In this document: in pieces, positions 7,244 through 12,549 of the stretch | Position numbering within the stretch: position 1 is the first letter of the stretch | Layout: every line of letters begins with the position of its first letter | Source of the DNA: Clostridiaceae bacterium | GTDB lineage: Bacteria; Bacillota; Clostridia; Oscillospirales; Acutalibacteraceae | Reading direction: 5' to 3' | DNA length: 12,549 nt | Assembly: GCA_904501705.1 (NCBI GenBank) | Contig: CAJGCA010000050.1 | Location: 1 to 12,549 of the forward strand | Translations under genes and position numbers: made by a program | Notes under the pieces: generated by a model | The model's input: the letters and a program-made list of their open reading frames with translations, nothing else | The model's database searches: none | Told to the model about the DNA's origin: nothing

Positions 7244-8014
7244 ATGCGTATCGTTGTAAAGGTGGGTACGTCCACGCTGGCGCACGCGACGGGACTTTTA
7301 AACATCCGTCGCGTCGAGAAGCTGTGCGCCGTAATGAGCGATCTTAAGAATGCGGGACACGAGCTGGTGCTGGTGTCGTCGGGCGCCATCGGAATGGGCG
7401 TGGGCAAGCTGTCGCTTGGCAGCCGTCCGACCGATATCCCGACCAAGCAGGCGGCGGCCGCCGTCGGTCAGTGCGAGCTGATGTACACCTACGATAAGCT
7501 GTTCGCCGAACATAATCACACCGTCGCGCAGGTGCTGCTCACGGGCGCGGATCTGCAGAACGAGGGGCGCCGCGCGAACTTCCATAACACGATGTATCGT
7601 CTGTTGGAGCTCGGCGTGCTGCCGATCATTAACGAGAACGACACCGTCGCCACCGATGAGATCGTCATCGGCGATAACGACACCCTCGGCGCGATCGTCG
7701 CGACGAACGTGCAGGCAGACCTGCTTATCCTGCTATCTGACATCGACGGTCTGTATACCGCTGACCCTCATACCGACCCGACTGCGACGCTTTTGCCGAC
7801 GGTCGAGCGCATCACCCCCGAGATCGAAGCCGCTGTCGGCGGCGCGGGCAGTACGCTCGGCACCGGCGGGATGCAGACCAAGCTCACCGCGGCGAAGATG
7901 GTAACCGCCGCGGGCATTGATATGGTGATCGCCAACGGCGAAGACCCCGACGTGCTGTACGACATCGTCGCGGGTGATAAGGTCGGTACGCGCTTTCTCG
8001 CGGAGGGCAAGTGA
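7244..8014 (+). CDS. proB: Glutamate 5-kinase
   Basis: This 256-aa cytoplasmic enzyme phosphorylates L-glutamate on its side chain with ATP, the first step of proline synthesis. The amino-acid kinase fold shows KVGTST (6-11, phosphate binding), SSGAIG (45-50), NENDTV (130-135) and GDNDTLG (143-149) for glutamate, SDIDGLYTADP (165-175) for nucleotide and GTGGMQTK (206-213). It ends after the kinase domain and lacks the C-terminal PUA domain of the E. coli form, as in many Clostridia. The ATG at 7244 is preferred over 7217 because AAGGAG is eight bases upstream. It is the first gene of proB-proA-proC, one base before proA. Feedback inhibition by proline is usual for the family. Confidence 0.96.
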   Translation: MRIVVKVGTSTLAHATGLLNIRRVEKLCAVMSDLKNAGHELVLVSSGAIGMGVGKLSLGSRPTDIPTKQAAAAVGQCELMYTYDKLFAEHNHTVAQVLLTGADLQNEGRRANFHNTMYRLLELGVLPIINENDTVATDEIVIGDNDTLGAIVATNVQADLLILLSDIDGLYTADPHTDPTATLLPTVERITPEIEAAVGGAGSTLGTGGMQTKLTAAKMVTAAGIDMVIANGEDPDVLYDIVAGDKVGTRFLAEGK

Positions 8015-8015
8015 T

Positions 8016-9266
8016 ATGAGAACGACACAGGAGATTTTACGCTGTGCGAAGGCGGCGAGCCGAAGCTTATCCACCCTCACCACTGCGCAGAAGAATGCCG
8101 CGCTCACCGCGATGGCGGACAGCCTTGTGGCGCACACCGACGATATTTTAGCCGCAAACCGTGAGGACGTCGCGGCTGCCGAGGGGAGTATTTCCCCGGT
8201 GATGATGGACCGTCTGACCCTGACCGCCGCCCGTATCGAGGGGATGGCGCAGGGGATCCGCGAGGTCGCGGCTCTGCCCGATCCCGTCGGGCGCGAGCTG
8301 TCGAGTACTGTGCACGGTAAGGGGATGATCATCCGCAAGGTCGCGGTGCCGATCGGCGTGGTGGCTATCATCTATGAGAGCCGCCCGAACGTCACCTCCG
8401 ACGCGGCGGCGCTGACCTTAAAATCGGGTAACGTCTGCGTCCTGCGTGGCGGCAAGGAAGCCTACCGTTCCGCGGCGGCAATCGTCGCGGCACTGCGCGA
8501 GGGGCTCGCGCAGGTTGGCATCTCTCCTGATATGGTGGGTCTCATTGAGGATACCACCCGCGCGAGCGCGAATGAGCTGATGCGCGCGGAGGGGCTTGTG
8601 GATCTGCTCATTCCGCGCGGCGGCGCGGGGCTTATCCGCGCCTGCGTGGAGAATGCGACCGTCCCCTGCATCCAGACGGGTACGGGCATCTGCCACGTAT
8701 ACGTCGACAAGGCGGCGGATCTCGCTATGGCGGTGGACATCCTCGATAATGCGAAGATGAGCCGTCCCTCGGTGTGCAACGCCGCCGAGATATGCCTGGT
8801 GCACAAGGATATTGCGGCGGATTTCCTGCCGATGCTGAAGGCTCGTTTGTGCGATCCCGCGCGGGAGCATTCCGCCGAGTTGCGGCTGGATGCGGCGGCC
8901 GCGGCGATTATCGACGGAACTCCCGCGAATGAGGCAGATTTCGACACCGAATTTTTGGATTACATCCTCGCAGTCCGCGTAGTCGCGGACGTGGAGGAGG
9001 CGATCGCGCATATTGCGGCACACTCGACGATGCACAGCGAGGCGATCATCACCGCGGACGCGGCGACCGCCGCCCGCTTTACCGCGGCGGTGGATTCGGC
9101 GGCGGTGTATGTCAACGTCTCCACTCGCTTCACCGACGGCGGGGAGTTCGGGCTTGGGTGCGAGATGGGCATCTCGACCCAGAAGATGCACGCGCGCGGC
9201 CCGATGGGGCTCGAGGAACTGACGACCTACAAATACGTGATCACCGGCGACGGACAGACACGGTGA
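8016..9266 (+). CDS. proA: Glutamate-5-semialdehyde dehydrogenase (gamma-glutamyl phosphate reductase)
   Basis: This 416-aa enzyme reduces the labile gamma-glutamyl phosphate made by ProB with NADPH to glutamate-5-semialdehyde. It has the aldehyde-dehydrogenase fold, with ESRPNVTSDAAAL (135-147 from the long frame, about 121-133 here), a catalytic Cys near 254 in RPSVCNAAE, and the C-terminal signature FGLGCEMGISTQKMHARGP. The ATG at 8016 is preferred over earlier in-frame codons because GGAGGG lies eight bases upstream and the length then matches the family. It begins one base after proB stops, which suggests translational coupling and fits handing over an unstable intermediate. ProC follows 14 bases on. 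Confidence 0.97.
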   Translation: MRTTQEILRCAKAASRSLSTLTTAQKNAALTAMADSLVAHTDDILAANREDVAAAEGSISPVMMDRLTLTAARIEGMAQGIREVAALPDPVGRELSSTVHGKGMIIRKVAVPIGVVAIIYESRPNVTSDAAALTLKSGNVCVLRGGKEAYRSAAAIVAALREGLAQVGISPDMVGLIEDTTRASANELMRAEGLVDLLIPRGGAGLIRACVENATVPCIQTGTGICHVYVDKAADLAMAVDILDNAKMSRPSVCNAAEICLVHKDIAADFLPMLKARLCDPAREHSAELRLDAAAAAIIDGTPANEADFDTEFLDYILAVRVVADVEEAIAHIAAHSTMHSEAIITADAATAARFTAAVDSAAVYVNVSTRFTDGGEFGLGCEMGISTQKMHARGPMGLEELTTYKYVITGDGQTR

Positions 9267-9280
9267 TAGGGGGAATTGTG

Positions 9281-10075
9281 ATGAAAATCGGATTTATCGG
9301 CGCGGGCAATATGGGCGGCGCATTGGCAACGGCGGTGGCGAAGGCCATCGGCGGCGACAGCGTATACCTTGCTGCCCCTTGCGCGGAAAAGGTCGCCGCA
9401 CTGGCGTCCGAGATCGGCGCGAGCGTGAGCGATAACGCAACCGTTACCCGCGATTGTGACGCGATCTTCCTCGGCGTCAAGCCGCAGATGATGGCGCAGG
9501 TGCTTGCCACCCTGCCGCTTGGCGAGCGGGCAGAAAAGCCCTTACTCATCAGTATGGCGGCGGGGCTGTCCACCACGGCAATCCGCGCGATGGCGGGGGT
9601 GGATGCGCCCATTATCCGCATAATGCCGAACACCCCTGTGGCGGTGGGGCAGGGGATGATCCTCTACACCGCGTCGGCGGACGTTACTGCTGAGCAGACG
9701 GCGGCATTTTTGGAAATGCTGCGCGAAGCAGGACGGCTGTGTGAGATCGACGAGGCGCGCATCGACGCCGCGAGTGCGGTGTCGGGCTGTGGTCCCGCGT
9801 TTGTGTATCTGTTCATTGAGGCGCTCGCCGACGGCGGCGTGGAATGCGGGCTGCCCCGCGCGCAGGCGCTGGAGTTTGCCGCGCAGACGGCGCTCGGCGC
9901 CGCTGAGATGGTGCTGAAAACGGGCCGCCACCCCGGCGACCTCAAGGATGCGGTGTGCAGCCCCGGCGGCACCACCATCGCGGGCGTGCACGCTCTTGAG
10001 GACGGCGCTTTCCGCGCGACCGCGATGGGCGCGGTCACCGCGGCGTACGAGCGCACACTGGAACTGAAGAAATGA
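9281..10075 (+). CDS. proC: Pyrroline-5-carboxylate reductase
   Basis: This 264-aa enzyme reduces pyrroline-5-carboxylate, formed when the ProA product cyclises, to L-proline with NAD(P)H. The Rossmann motif GAGNMG is at 7-12, MPNTP at 115-119, and the C-terminal dimer and substrate domain carries VSGCGPAF (168-174 onward), EALADGG (180-186) and CSPGGTTIAGVHALE (226-240). The family forms decamers built from dimers. AGGGGG lies seven bases before the ATG at 9281, which starts the Rossmann fold directly; the longer frame back to 9158 overlaps proA and is not supported. It completes the pathway, so this operon should suffice for proline from glutamate. Confidence 0.97.
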   Translation: MKIGFIGAGNMGGALATAVAKAIGGDSVYLAAPCAEKVAALASEIGASVSDNATVTRDCDAIFLGVKPQMMAQVLATLPLGERAEKPLLISMAAGLSTTAIRAMAGVDAPIIRIMPNTPVAVGQGMILYTASADVTAEQTAAFLEMLREAGRLCEIDEARIDAASAVSGCGPAFVYLFIEALADGGVECGLPRAQALEFAAQTALGAAEMVLKTGRHPGDLKDAVCSPGGTTIAGVHALEDGAFRATAMGAVTAAYERTLELKK

Positions 10076-10079
10076 GAAA

Positions 10080-10110
10080 CAGCCACCCGAGAATTGCTCT
10101 CGGGTGGCTG
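10080..10110 (+). terminator. Hairpin terminator after proC
   Basis: A perfect 13-bp stem (10080-10092 with 10098-10110, CAGCCACCCGAGA and its complement) has a five-base loop. It sits four bases after the proC stop. The following bases (ACTTAATAG) are poor in T, so it may act together with the next hairpin. Confidence 0.7.
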
Positions 10111-10120
10111 ACTTAATAGC

Positions 10121-10148
10121 CTTCCCCTCAAGGGGAAGCCTTTCTTTT
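10121..10148 (+). terminator. Second hairpin with T-run; possible dispersed repeat
   Basis: CTTCCCC (10121-10127) pairs with GGGGAAG (10132-10138) around TCAA, followed by CCTTTCTTTTTG. This is a classical terminator form for the proBAC transcript. The sequence CCTTCCCCTCAAGGGGAAG also resembles short palindromic elements I recall as recurrent in Clostridia genomes; this was not checked. Confidence 0.65.
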
Positions 10149-10150
10149 TG

Positions 10151-10390
10151 TTAGGCATCTCTGCCTAACAACCAGTCTAAAGATACCTTCAACACCTTTG
10201 ACAGTGCACACATTTCCTTGTCAAAAGCGGGACGCTTTTGACGTTCCAACGACGAGAGCGTGCGAGGGCTCATTTTAACATTGTAGGCTTCCATTTCTCC
10301 GCACACGGATTTTCTTGACAGTCCTTGCCGTTGTCGTTCTTGCATCACGCGCGGCCCGATCAGGTTGCGTTTTGTAATTGATTTTTCCAT
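10151..10390 (-). CDS. XRE-family helix-turn-helix regulator
   Basis: This 79-aa protein is almost entirely a lambda-repressor-like DNA-binding domain (about residues 10-76). RNLIGPRVMQERQRQGLSR at the start, then SPRTLSSLERQKR for the recognition helix, then LSKVLKVSLDWLLG at the end match a common small Clostridia regulator type. It has no sensor or peptidase domain. AGAGGTG precedes the ATG. A -10 box TATAAT lies upstream, and a perfect 7-bp inverted repeat overlaps its -35 region, which suggests autoregulation. It faces the fic gene across 431 bases, and could control fic, but this is inferred from position only. Confidence 0.85.
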   Translation of the reverse strand: MEKSITKRNLIGPRVMQERQRQGLSRKSVCGEMEAYNVKMSPRTLSSLERQKRPAFDKEMCALSKVLKVSLDWLLGRDA

Positions 10391-10410
10391 ATAAGCACCT
10401 CTTAAAAGTG

Positions 10411-10439
10411 ATTATACAACTATAATAAAAAATATTGCA
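10411..10439 (-). promoter_or_regulatory. Probable promoter of the XRE gene
   Basis: On the minus strand TATAAT (10411-10416) is a perfect -10. The -35 position 17 bases away reads TGCAAT (10434-10439), a weak match. A weak -35 overlapped by an operator-like repeat is typical of regulated promoters. Confidence 0.5.
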
Positions 10440-10453
10440 CCTATACAGGTGCA
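10436..10453. promoter_or_regulatory. Candidate operator: 7-bp inverted repeat
   Basis: TGCACCT (10436-10442) and AGGTGCA (10447-10453) are perfect inverted copies around ATAC. The size suits a dimer of an XRE-type protein. It overlaps the -35 region of the XRE gene, so the regulator may repress itself. Confidence 0.5.
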
Positions 10454-10589
10454 GCACGAGAAAAATTTTCTTATTGTGCAATTTTATCAAGACGATGTGA
10501 GTGCTATTTTCTACATAAATCCCAGTAATATAGCATAAAAGGAACGGTTAGACAATTACACTGTGCCTTTGCGCATGAGGAATGATACT

Positions 10590-10633
10590 AAAATATCATT
10601 TTGTGGTGAGCGGTACCCGAAAATGATTATTTT
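10590..10633. repeat. AT-rich inverted repeat with GC-rich loop
   Basis: AAAATATCATTTT (10590-10602) is matched in reverse complement by 10620-10633 with one bulged base. The 17-base loop, which includes GAGCGGTACCCG, is clearly richer in GC than its surroundings. Function is unknown; a regulator site, a folded RNA element or a recombination scar are all possible. Confidence 0.5.
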
Positions 10634-10763
10634 GATATGATGTATTAGATAAAAACAAGAACATATACTATAAGTAGGATTCAATAGTTCGCGAAATGAA
10701 TATAAATAATACAGAAAATTAACCATATTATAAAAAATATATTAATTTCAATTAAAAAAACGC

Positions 10764-10792
10764 TTGATTTTTTAGCTGAAAAGTTCTATAAT
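10764..10792 (+). promoter_or_regulatory. Promoter of the fic gene
   Basis: TTGATT (10764-10769) and TATAAT (10787-10792) are 17 bases apart. Transcription would start near 10799, about 23 bases before the ATG. Confidence 0.8.
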
Positions 10793-10821
10793 TGCTATTA
10801 TAACTAAAAAGGGGTGAAATT

Positions 10822-12066
10822 ATGGCTTACAGAGAATTAAAAAAGTATTACTATGAAAGCAATGAAAATTATGCACGAGAATATCTCGAGAGATTTAATT
10901 CCGAAAATACGGTAAGAATAAATTTTCAAATAGGTGATAAACAAGCTTTTTTTATACAAACCGTTGATGTAATGAAGTTCGCGTTCGAGATTGTTAAGTT
11001 AGATAAACAAATCGGAGATTTATGCAATAAACTTCCGGGCGTTGCAATACATCAGTATTCTAAAAAATGTCTAATTGATGAAATCGTCATAACAAATAAA
11101 ATTGAAGGTGTGCACAGTAGCAGAAAGGAAATAGGAGAAGCATTAGATATATTAGAGGCGCAGACAAGAAACAAAGGGAAGCGTCAACGGTTTTTGAGTT
11201 TAGTCAATAAATATTTGAAGTTAATAACACGAGAAGAAATTTCGCTACAAAATTGTGAAGACATACGTAAAATTTATGATGAAGTATTTTTGGAAGAAGT
11301 GATACGTGAAAATCCTACAAATAGACCGGATGGAGAATTGTTTAGAAAAGGAATGGTTACAGTCCACAGCGAAACAGATAAAGTAATTCACACGGGACTA
11401 ATGCCTGAGAAAAAAATAAATGAGTCTATGATGTTGGCATTGCAATTTTTGAACGACGATTCGATAGAGCAGCTGTTTAGAGTTTGCCTTTTTCATTATT
11501 TAATAGAATATATACATCCATTTTATGATGGTAACGGCAGATTAGGAAGGTTTATATTAAGTTATGGTATTTCGAACACATTAACCCCTTTGATTTCTTT
11601 TAGAATATCTGAAACAATAAAAGAAAACATCAATGAGTATTATAAGGCTTTTAAAACATGCAACGACCAGCGCAATCTTGGTGACTTGACGCCGTTTTTA
11701 TTGATGCAATTGGAAATGATTTTTAAAGCGATGAAAGAGTTAGTGAATTCTTTGGCTGAAAAAGTTATAACGTGGAATAAATACGAGCAAGCAATTGAGC
11801 AAAGGTGTCAAGATAAGGAGTTGCTTAGACTATATAGCTTATTAATTCAAGCTGCATTGTTCAGTGAACAAGGAATTTCAATGATGGAATTACAGCAGAA
11901 TATGGATTGTAGTCAATATGTAATCAAGAATTTGATGAAACAAATACCGAGCGAAATGATAGTTATAAAAATCATAAAGAAATTCAAGTTTTATGCTGCC
12001 AATTTAGAGAAACTAAACACAATTATTTTAGAAGAAGCAATGGGCACTATAGCAACAGCGGAGTGA
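10822..12066 (+). CDS. Class II Fic-domain protein, probable AMP-transferase
   Basis: Fic enzymes transfer AMP, or sometimes another phosphate group, from a nucleotide to a hydroxyl on a target protein. This 414-aa protein has the complete active-site motif HPFYDGNGRLGR (232-243), with catalytic His232 and the GNGR anion pocket. Upstream, TNKIEG (91-96) fits the self-inhibitory motif (S/T)xxxE(G/N) of class II Fic proteins, in which Glu95 blocks productive ATP binding. Residues 324-405 look like a winged-helix C-terminal domain. No signal peptide or membrane segment is visible. AAGGGGTGA lies before the ATG. The gene is much more AT-rich than its housekeeping neighbours, with AT-ending codons, which suggests horizontal gain. 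Its target is unknown. Similar standalone Fic proteins are widespread, and no antitoxin of the FicA/VbhA type is adjacent because the inhibitory motif is built in. Confidence 0.92.
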   Translation: MAYRELKKYYYESNENYAREYLERFNSENTVRINFQIGDKQAFFIQTVDVMKFAFEIVKLDKQIGDLCNKLPGVAIHQYSKKCLIDEIVITNKIEGVHSSRKEIGEALDILEAQTRNKGKRQRFLSLVNKYLKLITREEISLQNCEDIRKIYDEVFLEEVIRENPTNRPDGELFRKGMVTVHSETDKVIHTGLMPEKKINESMMLALQFLNDDSIEQLFRVCLFHYLIEYIHPFYDGNGRLGRFILSYGISNTLTPLISFRISETIKENINEYYKAFKTCNDQRNLGDLTPFLLMQLEMIFKAMKELVNSLAEKVITWNKYEQAIEQRCQDKELLRLYSLLIQAALFSEQGISMMELQQNMDCSQYVIKNLMKQIPSEMIVIKIIKKFKFYAANLEKLNTIILEEAMGTIATAE

Positions 12067-12086
12067 TTTCACTCCGCTGTTGCTTT
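12052..12086 (+). terminator. Terminator overlapping the fic stop codon
   Basis: A perfect 14-bp stem (12052-12065 with 12070-12083, GCAACAGCGGAGTG and its complement) has the loop ATTT and the tail TTTC. Its left arm encodes the last codons of the Fic protein and part of the TGA stop. The T-run is short. Confidence 0.75.
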
Positions 12087-12152
12087 CGTATATAGATCAT
12101 TTTTGTTAAATTTGCAAGGGTTGATGTAAGCATTGCACTGATTTATAGATTC

Positions 12153-12549
12153 TCACACCGTGGCCTCTAGCCGATAGATCGGCAGGCCCTGCTCCATAAA
12201 CTTGCGCTCGTATTCGGTGACGATGTTGTCGGGGTAGTCGTCGGCGTGTAGGTTGAGCGACACCCGCTGCAGGGTGTAGCCGCACTGTGAAAACTGCTCA
12301 AGCGAGAACTGAAAAAATCCGCGATCATCGGTCTTCTGCACCACGCGCGCATCCTTCGCGAGCAGCCCCTTGTACATCGTGAGGAAATGCCCGTGGGTCA
12401 GGCGGTGTACCGCACTGCGCGCTTTTGGGAACGGGGTGGAAAAGTTGAGGTACAGCGCCTCGATGCTGCCCGCGGGGATGAAGCGCGGCAGATATTCCGC
12501 GTCCCCCCACAGAAACCAAATGTTGTTAAGTCCCATCGCGCGGGCGCGC
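12153..12549 (-). CDS. trmB: tRNA (guanine-N7)-methyltransferase, C-terminal part
   Basis: TrmB methylates N7 of G46 in the variable loop of tRNAs with S-adenosylmethionine. Only the last 131 or so residues are present; the frame stays open (RARA before the first visible Met at 12536) to the window edge, so the N-terminal SAM-binding glycine-rich motif is outside. Visible family features are NIWFLWGDAEYL, the strand IEALYLNF, HRLTHGHFL, QKTDDRGFF and the C-terminal TEYERKFMEQGLPIYRL. The usual motif DPWPK-RH-KRR is replaced by TPFPKARSAVHRL (12408-12437), so the conserved Asp is Thr and the Trp is Phe. The Met at 12536 is therefore not the start. It converges on the fic gene, with 86 bases between. 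Confidence 0.9.
   Translation of the reverse strand, partial: RARAMGLNNIWFLWGDAEYLPRFIPAGSIEALYLNFSTPFPKARSAVHRLTHGHFLTMYKGLLAKDARVVQKTDDRGFFQFSLEQFSQCGYTLQRVSLNLHADDYPDNIVTEYERKFMEQGLPIYRLEATV

Larger units (their letters stand above)
10391..10821. other. AT-rich intergenic region between XRE and fic genes
   Basis: This 431-bp stretch separates two divergent genes. It holds the XRE promoter and candidate operator (10411-10453), an AT-rich inverted repeat (10590-10633) and the fic promoter (10764-10792). The rest, about 10460-10585 and 10640-10760, is strongly AT-rich, with no convincing gene, RNA or duplicated end. A 21-codon frame at 10575-10640 has no ribosome site. Confidence 0.7.

Noticed and set aside
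8418..9191. Minus-strand frame of 257 codons inside proA
   Set aside because: Arg- and His-rich translation with no motif, antisense to an unmistakable proA; other minus-strand frames in proB and proC were dropped for the same reason.
10275..10490. 71-codon minus-strand frame overlapping the XRE gene
   Set aside because: It overlaps a recognised HTH gene in another frame, has no motif and runs over the operator and promoter.
10575..10640. 21-codon frame in the XRE-fic intergenic region
   Set aside because: It has no ribosome site and spans the inverted repeat; nothing supports translation.
10822..12066. Fic gene as half of a two-gene Fic toxin-antitoxin pair
   Set aside because: Class I pairs have a small separate antitoxin carrying the inhibitory motif. 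Here the motif TNKIEG is inside the Fic protein, and the neighbouring small gene is an XRE regulator on the other strand.
10433..12139. ATTGCAC at both ends of the islet as a possible target-site duplication
   Set aside because: Seven matching bases in AT-rich DNA, not placed exactly at hairpin ends and with no element genes; chance is likely.
1..12549. tRNA, rRNA, CRISPR array, insertion sequence or prophage genes
   Set aside because: I looked on both strands for cloverleaf ends, regular spaced repeats and transposase or integrase motifs and saw none.

Overview
The window looks like chromosomal DNA from a Gram-positive Clostridia-type bacterium, plausibly an Oscillospirales/Ruminococcaceae gut lineage. 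Support: strong GGAGG-type ribosome sites, sigma-A promoters with 17-nt spacers, a single-chain (eukaryote/archaea-like) glycyl-tRNA synthetase, a SigH-like sigma factor, a short ProB without a PUA domain, and a G+C-rich core. The taxon is inference; there is no rRNA to anchor it.

Layout, left to right: (1) gap, glyceraldehyde-3-phosphate dehydrogenase, with its own terminator. (2) A membrane-anchored alpha/beta-hydrolase lipase on the plus strand that converges on plsC (1-acylglycerol-3-phosphate acyltransferase) on the minus strand; they share a bidirectional terminator. (3) On the minus strand, a 92-aa protein with four CxxC pairs and a SigH-like sigma factor with a TTG start. (4) An AT-rich intergenic stretch with two divergent promoters, one for the sigma gene and one for glyS (glycyl-tRNA synthetase). 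(5) An EamA/DMT-family transporter. (6) A compact proline operon, proB-proA-proC, with a promoter starting at the transporter stop codon and a strong hairpin after proC. (7) An AT-rich islet holding a minus-strand XRE-type regulator and a divergent class II Fic-domain AMP-transferase. (8) The C-terminal part of trmB, cut by the window end.

Most of this is housekeeping: glycolysis, phospholipid synthesis, tRNA charging and modification, and proline synthesis from glutamate (ProB to ProA to ProC). The accessory part is about 10.15-12.09 kb, where base composition drops sharply. There a Fic enzyme with an intact active site and an intact self-inhibitory motif faces a small HTH regulator across about 430 bp that carry a candidate operator and an AT-rich inverted repeat. 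This is the best candidate for a less ordinary system, though Fic proteins and XRE regulators are each well known.

Several starts were set by ribosome sites and promoters rather than by the longest reading frame: plsC at 3412, sigma at 4509 (TTG), glyS at 4806, proB at 7244, proA at 8016 and proC at 9281. No tRNA, rRNA, CRISPR array, transposase or integrase was seen.
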